Part shown: positions 15,570 to 25,049 of the stretch, piece by piece
How positions within the stretch are numbered: position 1 is the first letter of the stretch
How the letters are laid out: each line of letters opens with the position of its first letter
From: Geomonas anaerohicana
GTDB taxonomy: Bacteria; Desulfobacterota; Desulfuromonadia; Geobacterales; Geobacteraceae
Length of the DNA: 47,295 nucleotides
Reading direction: 5' to 3'
Assembly (NCBI RefSeq): GCF_016458305.1
Contig: NZ_JAEMHL010000019.1
Coordinates: forward strand, 1-47,295
Translations under genes and position numbers: made by a program
Notes under the pieces: generated by a model
What the model was told of the DNA's origin: nothing
Database searches by the model: none
What the model saw: the letters and a program-made list of their open reading frames with translations, nothing else

Positions 15570-17048
15570 TTACTTAGCCCAACCAAGCGCGAGTTGCACG
15601 CATTTTTTCCAGCCGCGGTACATTTCCTCGCGGCGGCCGGGCGCAAGCTTGGGCTCGAAACGCCGGTCCAGCACCCACTGCCGCCGGATTTGCTCCGCGT
15701 CCAACACGCCGGCACCGATGCCCGCCAGGAAGGCGGCCCCCAGGGAGGTGCTCTCGGTGCAGCGCGGCCTCAAGACCGGGGCACCCAGAAGGTCGGACTG
15801 GATCTCCAGCAACAGGTTGTTCCGGGTTGCACCGCCATCCACCCGCAGCTCGCTCAGGGCGATGCCGCTCGCCCCTTCCATGGCGCGGATGGCATCGACG
15901 GTCTGAAAGGCGATTGCCTCCAGGGCGGCGCGCGCCAGGTGCGCCCTGCCGCTGCCGCGGGTAAGACCGGCGATCACCCCCCTGGCAAAGGGGTCCCAAT
16001 ACGGGGTCCCCAGCCCGGAAAGCGCGGGCACTAAGTAGACCCCGCCGGTATCGGCCACGCTGCCGGCCAGCGCCTCGACCTCTGCCGGGCCCGAGATCAC
16101 CCCCAGCCCCTCCTCCAGCCACTGCACCGCCGCGCCGGCGATGAAGATGGACCCCTCCAGGGCGTACTGCACCGGCTCCCCCGGCAACTGCCAGGCGATG
16201 GTGGAGAGCACCCCCTCGCCGCTGGCGGGGCGGTCGCCGCAGTTCATCACCACGAAGGCGCCGGTGCCGAAGGTGGCCTTGGCCATCCCCGCGCTGAAGC
16301 ACCCCTGCCCGAAGAGCGCCGCCTGCTGGTCCCCCGCCACCCCGACGATGGGGAGCTCAACACCCAGGAGATCGGCACTGGTTGTGCCGAAGTGGGCGGC
16401 GCTCCCGAGCACCTCGGGAAGCATGGCACGCGGGACCCGGAACAGCCGCAACAGTTCCTCGTCCCACTCCAGGGTCTCGATGTTAAAGAGCATGGTGCGG
16501 CTCGCGTTGGAGAGGTCGGTGACGTGGCGTTTGCCGCCGGTCAGCCGGAAGATGAGCCAGGAGTCGACGGTGCCGAAACAGACTTCCCCCCGTTCGCAGC
16601 GCGCCCTGAGCCCGGGCAACGTGTCCAGCAGCCAGGCAAGTTTGCTGGCCGAGAAGTAGGGGTCGAGCAGCAGCCCGGTCCGCTGCCGCACCATGGGCTC
16701 CACCCCATCCCGCTTCAGGGCCTCGGTGTATTCCGCGGTGCGCCGGTCCTGCCAGACGATGGCATGATGCAGCGGCTTGCCGGTGGCGCGCTCCCAGATC
16801 ACCGTGGTCTCGCGCTGGTTGGTGATGCCGATGCCGGCCACCTCCCCTTTGTCCGCGGCGGCGAGCACCCGGCGCACGCAGTCGAGCTGCCCGGCCCAGA
16901 TCTCCTCCGGGTCGTGCTCCACCCACCCGGGCTTGGGGTAGTGCTGGCTGAGCGGCTGGGAAAAGGTGGCGAGAGCCTCCCCGCCGCTGCCGTAGAGGGT
17001 GGCCCTGCTGCTGGTGGTGCCCTGGTCGATGGATAGGAGCTGGCTCAC
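15570..17048 (-). CDS. glpK: Glycerol kinase
   Basis: The 492-residue FGGY-family kinase phosphorylates glycerol to glycerol-3-phosphate with ATP. Typical blocks are the N-terminal phosphate loop SIDQGTTSSRATLY, PGWVEHDPEEIW, NQRETTVIWERATGKPLHHAIVWQDRRT, and the C-terminal GLGTPYWDPFARG and DGGATRNNLLLEIQSDLLG. The GTG start at 17048 has AGGAGG upstream. No glpF facilitator gene is seen nearby. It is followed by glpD and preceded in the same direction by a small barrel gene, with a REP-like element between. Confidence 0.96.
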   Translation of the reverse strand: MSQLLSIDQGTTSSRATLYGSGGEALATFSQPLSQHYPKPGWVEHDPEEIWAGQLDCVRRVLAAADKGEVAGIGITNQRETTVIWERATGKPLHHAIVWQDRRTAEYTEALKRDGVEPMVRQRTGLLLDPYFSASKLAWLLDTLPGLRARCERGEVCFGTVDSWLIFRLTGGKRHVTDLSNASRTMLFNIETLEWDEELLRLFRVPRAMLPEVLGSAAHFGTTSADLLGVELPIVGVAGDQQAALFGQGCFSAGMAKATFGTGAFVVMNCGDRPASGEGVLSTIAWQLPGEPVQYALEGSIFIAGAAVQWLEEGLGVISGPAEVEALAGSVADTGGVYLVPALSGLGTPYWDPFARGVIAGLTRGSGRAHLARAALEAIAFQTVDAIRAMEGASGIALSELRVDGGATRNNLLLEIQSDLLGAPVLRPRCTESTSLGAAFLAGIGAGVLDAEQIRRQWVLDRRFEPKLAPGRREEMYRGWKKCVQLALGWAK

Positions 17049-17071
17049 GCGTCCTCCTGTAAAGGGTTAAA

Positions 17072-17101
17072 GGGGACAGGCACCTGGCGGAGCCTGTCCC
17101 C
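17072..17101. repeat. REP-like palindromic element, copy 5
   Basis: GGGGACAGGCACC then GGCGGAGCCTGTCCCC. It touches the last base of the stop codon of the barrel gene at 17101, showing how closely these elements abut gene ends. Confidence 0.85.
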
Positions 17102-17703
17102 TATTTGAACCTGAAGATGAACCGGGTGCCGACCCGCTCTTCCTGGTGCTGGCCGGTGGAGGACCACCCCGTGACCGGGTCCTGGTCATAGTAGAGCATG
17201 AGGTCCGTGCGCGGGGTGAGGTGCACCCCCACCTCGCCGGTCCAGCGCGGCGCGTGCCCGAGCGCGAAGTCGTAACCGGTGCGGGAGCTCGGCTCGATCC
17301 GGCTGCCCAGTTCCTCGCCGCCGGTGAGCCCCTTGGTCGCCACGGTCACAATGGAAAACTTGGCCGCGGCCGAAAGGTAGAGGCTTTCGGACAGCGAAAG
17401 GCGCCAGCCGGCCTGGGCGTGCAGGCGGTGGGTCGACTGCTCAACCCCGCCGTGCAGTTCCTGCCCGGTGCCCCGGTATCCCACCCCCACTTCGGGTTCC
17501 AGCGTCAACTGGTAGCTTGGGCTGTAGCTGAGGCCGGCGTTGGTGAGAAAGCGGTCGGGATCGAAGAACTTGGCGGTCGCCGCCGGTTCGGCAGGGACCA
17601 GCGTCTCCATGGGGTCGGAGAGGGTGGGCGCGCCGAGTCCCGCCGCGTACAGCTCCATGACCTGGAACAGGAGTAATGAGAGGGCAGCCAACAGGACTTT
17701 CAT
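17101..17703 (-). CDS. Small outer-membrane beta-barrel-like protein
   Basis: The 200-residue precursor has a signal peptide (MKVLLAALSLLLFQVMELYAAG). The rest has alternating strands with Tyr/Phe/Leu ends, such as SYQLTLEPEVGVGYRG, RLHAQAGWRLSLSESLYLSAAA and the terminal GTRFIFRFK, consistent with an 8-10-strand barrel. I do not recognise a named family. It is upstream of glpK in the same direction, so cotranscription is possible. No ribosome site is strong at ATG 17703. Function is unknown. Confidence 0.65.
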   Translation of the reverse strand: MKVLLAALSLLLFQVMELYAAGLGAPTLSDPMETLVPAEPAATAKFFDPDRFLTNAGLSYSPSYQLTLEPEVGVGYRGTGQELHGGVEQSTHRLHAQAGWRLSLSESLYLSAAAKFSIVTVATKGLTGGEELGSRIEPSSRTGYDFALGHAPRWTGEVGVHLTPRTDLMLYYDQDPVTGWSSTGQHQEERVGTRFIFRFK

Positions 17704-17777
17704 GGGGGACAGTGTAGCAAAAAAGCGATGTCCCCGCTCACTATTATTAATTAACAGCGCCCCGCGCTCCCCAAAGG

Positions 17778-17812
17778 GAAAGGGCCCCGGAGACGTCCCG
17801 GAGCCCTTTCTT
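17778..17812 (-). terminator. Intrinsic terminator after cluster 2
   Basis: AAGGGC with CCCGG pairs with CCGGGA and GCCCTT across a short loop, followed on both sides by A/T-rich tracts (TTTCTT on the + strand). It lies between the cluster 2 decaheme stop (17872) and the barrel gene start (17703), and would stop cluster 2 transcription. Confidence 0.6.
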
Positions 17813-17871
17813 CGCCTCTCAGCCGAGGCGCTTGCTGTGCCTGCGCCTTGGCGCAGGGTTAATGGTTCACG

Positions 17872-20800
17872 TTAGTCGTCGCCGATCACCGAGAAACGGT
17901 GCACGTTCCAGATGGCGTTCGGGCCGGTGGTGCCGTGGCAGGTGATGCATGCCTCGCCGGCGGGGTTGACCGCACTGCGGTTTACGTCGACCTGGCCACC
18001 CATGGTGGCGAAGTGGGCCAGGGCGTTGGGCCTGCTGTGGCAGGCGCGGCAGGTGGCGGTGAACGGCGAGTTCACCTTATCCAGCAGGTTAGGCACGGAC
18101 TTGCGGTCGGCGTCGACCTGGGTCACGTTGTTGCCGGTGCCGATGGCAGTCTGCAGGGTGAGCGCCACGCCGGTCGTGGTCTGCCAGGTGCTCGGCTGTA
18201 CCTTGTCGCCGATGCGGGTGTAGGTCGCCTTGGAGGCGTCGACCGCGCCGCTGCTGGTCAGGGTGTCTTTGTGGCAGGCGCGGCAGTCCTTGAGGACGCC
18301 CGGGAAGGTCACTTCCTCGAAGTTGAAGTCGAATTCGCCGCTGGTGCCCCTGTCGCGTACGAAGGCAAGCGGGATGCCGACCACCAGCGAGTTGTTGCCG
18401 GCGTGGATGCCGTGGACCATGTCCTTGAAGTTGTTGGAAGCTTCCGGATACTGGGTCGGATCGCTGCCCAGGGTCGCCACCAGGTCGGTCATGGCGTCCT
18501 TGGCTTCCTGGCTGATGGTGCCGGTGAAGGCGGAGCCGGTCAGGAAGTTGGTCACCGCGCCGAGCGAGGTGCCGACCGGGTTGGCCACGATGAACTGGAT
18601 CAGCGACTGCTGTGCGCCGCGGCCGGAGGTGGAGAGGTTCGGCACGTGGCACAGGGCGCAGATCGCCTCGCCCACGGTATCCTTGCCGATTACGCGGTTG
18701 CCGCCGTGCCCTTCGAACCACTCGTGGCAGTTGGCGCACTTGGCCGGATCGATGACTACGCGGCGGGCGGTGTCGCCGGTGACGGTCTTCACCGAGGAGA
18801 GGGCGTGGCGCGCGTTGCTGGCCGCGATGCCGCCGGTGCCTGCCGACTGGGTGAAGTAACCCTGCAGGCCCACGGCCCTCATGGTGGCGCCGACCGGGAA
18901 GGCGGAAGCGGAAGGAACCACAGCGGTGTAGTAGCCGCTGCTGTCCGGGGTGCCCAAAGTGCCGCCGCCCAGGAGGCTTGCAATGGTGACCGACTTAGGC
19001 TGGGCCGCCTTGACGCCCAGGTTGTTGTAGTCGCCCGAGTAGAGCGAGGCGGGCTGGTTCGGGGTGTCCTTGAAGTAGGCGAGCAGGAAGCTCGGGCCGC
19101 CGGTGTAACCAACCAGCGGGTTGGTGGAGTTGCCGTCGAAGACCACGTTGGTCTTGGTCGCGGTAAGCGATCCGGTGTTCTTCTGGATCCTGAACTTGAT
19201 GCTCAGGTTGTTGGTGGCCGGATCGACCGTGGCGCTGGCCACTTCGTAGAAGAAGTTGGTGAGGCCCGCCGGGGTGTTCGGGTTGTTCGGTGTCGCGATA
19301 TCGGTCTGGTGCAAGAGGTCGGCATCCGCGTGGCAGCCGACGCAGTTGGCGTCGCTGGCCTGAGCGCCCGCGGCATGGCCGACGCCGGTCGCGAAGTTCA
19401 CGCCGTCGTGGCAGGCGCCGCAAGCTTTACGGCTCGGCCTGGTCTTCCAGTTGTTCGCCTGGGGTGCCGCTGCGAGCTGGTCGGCGTTGTCGCCTTTGTG
19501 GCACTGACGGCAGTTGCGCACGTCTTTGGGCAGGATGACCTCGTTGAACAGCACGCCGGCGTAGTTGTAGTTGGTCTTGGTGAGCTTGTTGCCCATGTGG
19601 ATCTTGTGGATCAGGGTGACGAACTCGCCTGCAACCTCGCCGTCGGCGATGTAGGTCGGTGCCGAGGTGATGGCGCCGGTCGAATCCGTGGTGATGGCCG
19701 GGAAGGCGCCGGCGGTGGAGGCGACGTTGGTGCGGCCGATCGCCCTCTGCGAGGTGTGGCACATGAGACAGTAACGTGCATCGCCGCGGCCGCCGTGCGG
19801 GGTGGTGACGCCGATCTTGCCGTGGCACTCGTTGCAGGCCGCGGTGGTGATCATATCTTTCACGAGCGGCGGAGTGATGTCAGGGGTCGCCGGAACGAAG
19901 GTGGCGACGAAGTACTTCTCGTTGTAGAAGTTGCTGAGCGTCGAGCCGTCGTTCAGCTGTGCGATGGACGGGGTGGAGCGCACGCCTACCATGAGGCGAT
20001 GGGTCAGGTTGGCGTTGTAGGTGACCATGCCGCCGGTGCCGGCCTTGATGTCCTTGCCGAAGATGACGGTGTAGGAGCCGTCGCCGTTGTCGATCACGGT
20101 GTAACCGGTGTCGGTGGTCGGGCGGGTGGTAGCGGTGACCATGTAGGAGAGCCACTGGTCGGGGCTGCCACTGGTGCCCGGCTGCAGCTGGGCGATGACC
20201 AGGTTGAAGGCCTTAAGGCCCCTGATCCCCTTGCCGGTGTCCTTGTTGATGACGGTAAAGCTGACGATCGGCTTGCTGCCCGGAATGGACACCGAGCTGA
20301 TGGAGCCGTCGAGGGTCATGTTGTCGAGGTCCGCGGCGCCCAGGGTGTTGGCATCCTGCGCCGGCAGCAGGGCCGCCGAGCTGAACTTGCCGGAGAGGGC
20401 GAGGCCGTTGCTGCTGTAGGCGAGCTGCTGGCCTCCGTTGTTGACCCAGAGACTGGCGGCGTCGGTGTAGGTCTTGCTGACCGAGGCGAGGGTCTGGTTG
20501 GCATCGCCCAGGATGCCGGTGAGGCCCAGCAGCTGCGACTCCAGGATGGTCCTGTTGGTGCTGTCCTGGCTGATCACGATGCTGATCGGGTTGGACCCGG
20601 TGATGGCGCCGGCCGCAGGAGGGTTACTGAGGTCGATGGGGACCACGGTGCGGAAGGTCCCCTGGGCCACGACCGCCTTGAACACGAGGATGGTCTTGGT
20701 CGCAGGCAGGGTGAAGGTCAGGTTGCTGAAGCTTCCATCCGTACCGATGGCTGCGGTACCGAGCTGAGCACCGTCCTGCGCGTTGTACACGAAGACGTTG

Positions 20801-20997
20801 TTCACGGCAGCGGCCGAGGTAGAGGAGAGGAAGACAGCCTTGGCTGCAGCCTTGGCAACGTCGACCTTGCCGCCGACGGTTACCTCCGTCCCCTTCTCGG
20901 TGCGCTTGGTGCTGGACCCTCCTCCGCTGCAGCCCGCCATAGGCAACAGCACGCATACTACGAGTGCTACGAGGTACCTTAGGTTTCTGCCGATCAT
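17872..20997 (-). CDS. Decaheme OmcA/MtrC-like cytochrome lipoprotein, cluster 2
   Basis: ATG 20997 has AGGAGG upstream. The 1041-residue precursor has lipobox LLPMAGC then a Gly/Ser linker. An N-terminal heme-free part (about residues 25-380) is followed by ten CXXCH motifs: CNECH, CLMCH, CRQCH, CGACH, CVGCH, CANCH, CALCH, CRACH, CRACH, CITCH. The first ~290 residues are close to the cluster 3 protein. The heme part is closer to cluster 1, with shared GEFVTLIHKIHMG, NYAG, DYNNLG and SASAFPVGA. It is the last gene of cluster 2 and the likely outermost electron donor to extracellular acceptors. Confidence 0.93.
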   Translation of the reverse strand: MIGRNLRYLVALVVCVLLPMAGCSGGGSSTKRTEKGTEVTVGGKVDVAKAAAKAVFLSSTSAAAVNNVFVYNAQDGAQLGTAAIGTDGSFSNLTFTLPATKTILVFKAVVAQGTFRTVVPIDLSNPPAAGAITGSNPISIVISQDSTNRTILESQLLGLTGILGDANQTLASVSKTYTDAASLWVNNGGQQLAYSSNGLALSGKFSSAALLPAQDANTLGAADLDNMTLDGSISSVSIPGSKPIVSFTVINKDTGKGIRGLKAFNLVIAQLQPGTSGSPDQWLSYMVTATTRPTTDTGYTVIDNGDGSYTVIFGKDIKAGTGGMVTYNANLTHRLMVGVRSTPSIAQLNDGSTLSNFYNEKYFVATFVPATPDITPPLVKDMITTAACNECHGKIGVTTPHGGRGDARYCLMCHTSQRAIGRTNVASTAGAFPAITTDSTGAITSAPTYIADGEVAGEFVTLIHKIHMGNKLTKTNYNYAGVLFNEVILPKDVRNCRQCHKGDNADQLAAAPQANNWKTRPSRKACGACHDGVNFATGVGHAAGAQASDANCVGCHADADLLHQTDIATPNNPNTPAGLTNFFYEVASATVDPATNNLSIKFRIQKNTGSLTATKTNVVFDGNSTNPLVGYTGGPSFLLAYFKDTPNQPASLYSGDYNNLGVKAAQPKSVTIASLLGGGTLGTPDSSGYYTAVVPSASAFPVGATMRAVGLQGYFTQSAGTGGIAASNARHALSSVKTVTGDTARRVVIDPAKCANCHEWFEGHGGNRVIGKDTVGEAICALCHVPNLSTSGRGAQQSLIQFIVANPVGTSLGAVTNFLTGSAFTGTISQEAKDAMTDLVATLGSDPTQYPEASNNFKDMVHGIHAGNNSLVVGIPLAFVRDRGTSGEFDFNFEEVTFPGVLKDCRACHKDTLTSSGAVDASKATYTRIGDKVQPSTWQTTTGVALTLQTAIGTGNNVTQVDADRKSVPNLLDKVNSPFTATCRACHSRPNALAHFATMGGQVDVNRSAVNPAGEACITCHGTTGPNAIWNVHRFSVIGDD

Positions 20998-21098
20998 AGT
21001 TTCCTCCTGTTGTTGGTGTCCTGCGTCGTTCTACATCGTGGTCTCATCGAGCTGTAAGCAAACTCCTCCTTTAGATCGTGATGCTGCGCAGTTTATGG

Positions 21099-22604
21099 CT
21101 AGGGAGTCACCTGTCCACTGACCGTGACGCCCAAAGACGGTCGATTCGGCGTTACCGAGAGGGCGGCACTTGCCGCCGAGCGGTTGCCCGCGGCGTCGAA
21201 AGCCTTGACCGTGTAGGAGTAGGTGGTGGCCGAGGTGACTGAGGCGTCGGTGAAGCTCCTGGCAGCGGTCGTACCAACCTTCACGCCGTCACGGAAGATG
21301 TCGTAGCCGGTGACGGCGACGTTATCGGTCGAGGCGTTCCAGGAAAGGGCCACCGAGCTGGTGGTGCCGGTGATAGCGGTGGTGACTGCCGTCAGGCCGC
21401 CGGGTGCGGTCGGGGGCGTCAGGTCGAGCTGCGCCAGCAGGTCGCCGGAGAGCTGCCCACTCACGGTCACGCTGAGTGAGGCCTGGTTCGGTTTCACGGA
21501 AAGCGGTGCGCTGGCGGCCGAGAAGTTGCCCGCCGCGTCGAAGGCCACCACCGTGTAGACATAGGTGACGTTGGAGGTGACCGGGGAGTCGATGAAAGTG
21601 GTGGTGGTCGTGGTGCCGATCTTGGCGCCGTCGCGGTACACGTCGTACCCGGCCACGCCGATGTTGTCGGTGGCCGCGGTCCAGGTCAGGACTACCGTGC
21701 TGGTGGTCGAGTCGATGGCGGCGGTCGTCGCCGACAGTCCGGTTACCGCCGACGGGGCCGTGATATCGGCGAAGTTCGGCTCGAGCGGCGGGGTGGTTAT
21801 CTGGGCGGTCAGGCTGACCACTGCCGCGGCGATTGCTCCCGGATTGGCGGCGGCGACCTGGGTGGACGCGGCGGTGAATACGTCCACGAAGGTCTGGTAG
21901 GCGGGAAGGGCCGGGTTGACATCGGCGATGGCCTGGTTGATCACGGTCATCGCCGCCGTGGTGTCGGTGACCGTGCCGCCGGCCTTGGAGTCGACAATCA
22001 TCTGGTCGATGACCATCAGGGCGGCCTGGTAGGCCGTGCTCTGGGCGGGCGGCGCCAGGATGTCGGTCACGTTGAACAGGTCCCCGACCTGGGCGTTGGC
22101 CGCAACGACCGCACTCTGCAGCACCGCAGTAGTGACGGTGGTGACGGTGGCCTTCTGCTCCAGGATCAGGGGGAGCTTCTGGAAGGCGGCCTCGGTAAGG
22201 GGGCTCACCGTGACCGGAACGTCGGGGTTGAAGTGGTCCACGACCGCACTGAAGGAGTCGGTTGACCGGAACGGGACCGGCTGCCCGGTGCTCTCGCTCA
22301 GGTAGGTGGCCCCGGCCTGGCCGGTAACGGTGACCACCACCGGCCCGGTTACCGAAGCCGGGACCCGTACCGCGTAGCTGCCGTCGTTACCGGTGGTACC
22401 GGTGCCGAGCAGGGCGCCGCGGCTGCCGTTCAGTTGCAGCCGGTACACCGAGACCAGGGCGCCCGCGATGGGGCCCTTCATGGCGACACCGGAGATCACC
22501 CGCGTGCCGCCACCGCCGCCACCGCCGCCGCAGCCGGTAAAGAGCAACGGCAGGCAGAGGAGCAGTAGGACCGCCACAACCTGTTTTTTCCAGGGAATGC
22601 ACAT
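21099..22604 (-). CDS. Fibronectin type III lipoprotein, cluster 2
   Basis: ATG 22604 is preceded by AAGGAG. The 501-residue precursor has lipobox LLFTGC followed by eight glycines. Then come a carboxypeptidase-regulatory-like beta domain (ISGVAMKGPIAGALVSVYRL, about 35-115), a helical middle region (about 120-275) and two fibronectin type III domains (about 290-380 and 395-485). The latter share DNIGVAGYDVYRDGAKIGT and VTSNVTYVYTVVAFDAAGN. It has no heme motif. Its place between two cytochrome genes suggests a surface accessory of the conduit, for docking, adhesion or spacing. This role is inferred. Confidence 0.9.
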   Translation of the reverse strand: MCIPWKKQVVAVLLLLCLPLLFTGCGGGGGGGGTRVISGVAMKGPIAGALVSVYRLQLNGSRGALLGTGTTGNDGSYAVRVPASVTGPVVVTVTGQAGATYLSESTGQPVPFRSTDSFSAVVDHFNPDVPVTVSPLTEAAFQKLPLILEQKATVTTVTTAVLQSAVVAANAQVGDLFNVTDILAPPAQSTAYQAALMVIDQMIVDSKAGGTVTDTTAAMTVINQAIADVNPALPAYQTFVDVFTAASTQVAAANPGAIAAAVVSLTAQITTPPLEPNFADITAPSAVTGLSATTAAIDSTTSTVVLTWTAATDNIGVAGYDVYRDGAKIGTTTTTTFIDSPVTSNVTYVYTVVAFDAAGNFSAASAPLSVKPNQASLSVTVSGQLSGDLLAQLDLTPPTAPGGLTAVTTAITGTTSSVALSWNASTDNVAVTGYDIFRDGVKVGTTAARSFTDASVTSATTYSYTVKAFDAAGNRSAASAALSVTPNRPSLGVTVSGQVTP

Positions 22605-22652
22605 ATTATTTTCTCCTTCTACTAGAGTCAGGAAAATGATCGCGCTTTCTCG

Positions 22653-23300
22653 CTAGTTCTCCGCCGGGAGCGGGTTGCCTGATCCGTGGCAGCCGAACTG
22701 GATGCAGGACGGGCCGCTGGCGAACGCGCCCGCCAGGGTCGTACCGTGACAGACCGCGTTGCGGCAGGTAGTGAAGCTTATCCTCGGCGCGGTCTCGAAG
22801 TAGTTGACGTGTCCCGCGATGTTGGCCGCGGTGGTGGCCCCTACCTTGCCCCACTGGTGGATCTGCGGGGCCTGCGCCGTGCCCGCCATGTGGCAGTTGG
22901 TGCAGGCCGGGCCCGAGTCGGTCACGCCGGTGAGCGCGGTGCCGTGGCACAGGGCGGTGGCGCAGGTGGCGGTGCCGTTGGTCCCCACGTAGCCGCCGTG
23001 CAGCGCGTAGGCGAGTCCCCCCCACAGTACCGGGTGCACCGAGGTGGCGCCGCCGATGTGACAGGTGAGACAGGAGACCTTGGCGATGCCGCCGGTCAGG
23101 TCCTGACCGTGGCACTCGGCGCAGCCGTTCACGTCCTCCTCGGCGGCCGTGCTGTGGCCGGCCGGCAGCCAGTTGGCCGGGTGCTTGCCCGCGGCGGGGT
23201 CGAAAGAGGCCTGCGGGTTCGCGTCCCCGCACCCCGACAGGGCCAGCGCCAGCACGCCAAGAACCGCAAAAGACAGAACTTTGGTCGTTATTTGTGGCAT
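22653..23300 (-). CDS. Hexaheme cytochrome lipoprotein with three CX4CH motifs, cluster 2
   Basis: ATG 23300 lies inside the end of the pentaheme gene (13-base overlap), implying coupled translation. The 215-residue precursor has lipobox ALALSGC. Heme motifs in order are CAECH, CLTCH, CATALCH, CTNCH, CRNAVCH, CIQFGCH, so three are CXXCH and three are CX4CH. This alternation matches the Geobacter CxxxxCH...CXXCH cytochrome family as I remember it. It is probably anchored at the outer membrane and relays electrons between the barrel-associated pentaheme and the decaheme cytochrome. Which face it occupies is not determined by sequence. Confidence 0.9.
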   Translation of the reverse strand: MPQITTKVLSFAVLGVLALALSGCGDANPQASFDPAAGKHPANWLPAGHSTAAEEDVNGCAECHGQDLTGGIAKVSCLTCHIGGATSVHPVLWGGLAYALHGGYVGTNGTATCATALCHGTALTGVTDSGPACTNCHMAGTAQAPQIHQWGKVGATTAANIAGHVNYFETAPRISFTTCRNAVCHGTTLAGAFASGPSCIQFGCHGSGNPLPAEN

Positions 23301-23725
23301 GTCAGGCACCTCTCGTTGTTGGTACGCCCGTGGCACTTGGCGCACGACGCGGGATTGATCTTGCCGTCGATCCTGTGCTGGCTCAGGTAATCGCCCCGGT
23401 GCGGCAGGGTACGCTCCACCTGCTGGGTGTATTTGACGCTGGGCTTGAGCTCCTCCTTGTGCGCATGGCAGTCGGAGCAGAAGGATTCGGCATGGCAGGA
23501 AGCGCAGGCCATCCTGGCGTTGCTGGCGAAGATGCTGTGCTTTTTGAAGAAGTCGACAGCCTGGTGGTTCATGGCCGCATAGGCGTCGGTGTGGCACTCG
23601 TTACAGTTGGGCGTGCCGGTCACCGCCTCCGGGTGGATCCGCGCGCCGCTTTTGGTGTTGGCGCAAGCAACAAGAAGAAGCGCCATGAGCGGCACCATCA
23701 GCAGAATCAGTAATTTACTTTTCAC
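23288..23725 (-). CDS. Pentaheme c-type cytochrome lipoprotein, cluster 2
   Basis: GTG 23725 overlaps the porin end by 11 bases and has a G-rich ribosome site. The 145-residue precursor has lipobox LLLVAC and five motifs: CNECH, CASCH, CSDCH, CAKCH, CLTCH. It is almost identical to the cluster 3 copy over its full length and clearly homologous to the cluster 1 copy. Expected role: periplasmic-side cytochrome of the conduit, entering the barrel. Confidence 0.92.
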   Translation of the reverse strand: MKSKLLILLMVPLMALLLVACANTKSGARIHPEAVTGTPNCNECHTDAYAAMNHQAVDFFKKHSIFASNARMACASCHAESFCSDCHAHKEELKPSVKYTQQVERTLPHRGDYLSQHRIDGKINPASCAKCHGRTNNERCLTCHK

Positions 23726-25049
23726 TCTTGCCCCCCTTTTCGCCGCCCTTCACATCGAACACGTAGGCGACCTTCACGAGCGCTCTCCATTCCCTGTTGA
23801 AGTCCGGGCTCTGGGAATACTCGATTTCCCCGCCGACGTTGAGCTTCTCGGTGAACTCGTAGCCGGCGATGCCGGTGAGCGCGTAGCTGCTCTTCACGCC
23901 GTCAATGGGTCGATCGAAGATGACGTTGTAGAAATCGACGCCGAACTCGGTGTGCCCCGTCTTCTTCAGGGCGTAGAGCCGGTAATCGTAGTAGCGGGTG
24001 CGGTCGCTGGAGCCGTCCATCCGGTGCCCGGAGGCCCCAAGCGACAGCGCGTCAGCCGTGGTGTAGGCCACCTTCCCCCCGACGTAGTCAGCGGAGCCCA
24101 GGATCTCGTAGCCGTAGTTCTTGTACTCGGCCGCCACGGTCAGGTTCTTCACCGGGGTCCAGGCCGCGCTGACACCGGCCGCGGTGACCTTTTCCCTGGG
24201 GTCGAGCAGGCCGCCGTTGTTGGAAAGGGCGAAGGCGGTGGTGGTCACGTTGTAGAAGTAGTCCTGGTAGTTGATCCTGGAGAAGTCGGCGCTGACGGTC
24301 AAGGCGTCGATCGGGGCGACGGAGAGGGTGTAGGCGTGCTCCATCCAGCCGTCGGTGATCGAGTTGTAGGAGGAGCGGCCGGTCAGGTCGACCTGCTTCA
24401 CCGGGTGCACCCAGACGTCGAGACCTTCTTCCTCGCGGTCGCGCGCGTTGTCGCTCTCGTTTCTGAGGGCGCTCACGCCGACCGAGTACAGCCCCGGCTT
24501 GCCCTGTGCCACGCGCCCGCCGTAGATGAAGTCGCCCCCCTTGTAGTTGGGGGTGGTCACCACCGGCGAACCGGCGAAGGCCGCAGCCGTGATGCCGGCG
24601 GCGAAGTCGCTGCGGGCGTAGAGGCCGTCGACCCGGTCGGCGACAACACCCTCGGTGATGAACTGGCGCCCGGCGTTGAGCACCAGGTTGTTCTTCGCGC
24701 CCTGGTAGCTGAGATACCCGTACTGGATGTCGCCGTCGGTGTGGTGATCGGTGGACTTGTCGACCAGGTCGAGCCGCCCCCAGACGCCCATGTGGAGCGA
24801 GGTGGCGCTGCCGTCCTTCTCCGCCGCGGTGACCGAGAAACGCAGGTACTCGTACAGCGGGTAGAGGTCGTCCTTGTTGATGGTGCGGGTCATGCGCAGG
24901 TAGGTGTTGGAGCTGCCGGTGATGGTGTAATCCGCAGCCATGACCGACTGGGCCAGCATCACAGTGGACGCGGCCGCCAGCACCACCGATGCAACCCTCA
25001 GGAGACTGCTTTGTTCGCGTCCTGATCTTTTCTCTTGGTGGCTTGTCAA
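23715..25049 (-). CDS. Outer-membrane porin of electron conduit, cluster 2
   Basis: The start is TTG 25049 with AGGAGGGG upstream; the open frame extends further up, but without a ribosome site. The 444-residue precursor has a signal peptide with a basic start (TSHQEKRSGREQ), hydrophobic core and cleavage after VMA. Beta-barrel-like strands follow, ending in a Lys/Gly-rich tail (KGGEKGGKSEK). It is the same length as the cluster 3 porin and very similar to it. Shared blocks with cluster 1 include DGDIQYGYLSY and GWMEHAYT. It is the first gene of the cluster 2 operon. Confidence 0.9.
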   Translation of the reverse strand: MTSHQEKRSGREQSSLLRVASVVLAAASTVMLAQSVMAADYTITGSSNTYLRMTRTINKDDLYPLYEYLRFSVTAAEKDGSATSLHMGVWGRLDLVDKSTDHHTDGDIQYGYLSYQGAKNNLVLNAGRQFITEGVVADRVDGLYARSDFAAGITAAAFAGSPVVTTPNYKGGDFIYGGRVAQGKPGLYSVGVSALRNESDNARDREEEGLDVWVHPVKQVDLTGRSSYNSITDGWMEHAYTLSVAPIDALTVSADFSRINYQDYFYNVTTTAFALSNNGGLLDPREKVTAAGVSAAWTPVKNLTVAAEYKNYGYEILGSADYVGGKVAYTTADALSLGASGHRMDGSSDRTRYYDYRLYALKKTGHTEFGVDFYNVIFDRPIDGVKSSYALTGIAGYEFTEKLNVGGEIEYSQSPDFNREWRALVKVAYVFDVKGGEKGGKSEK

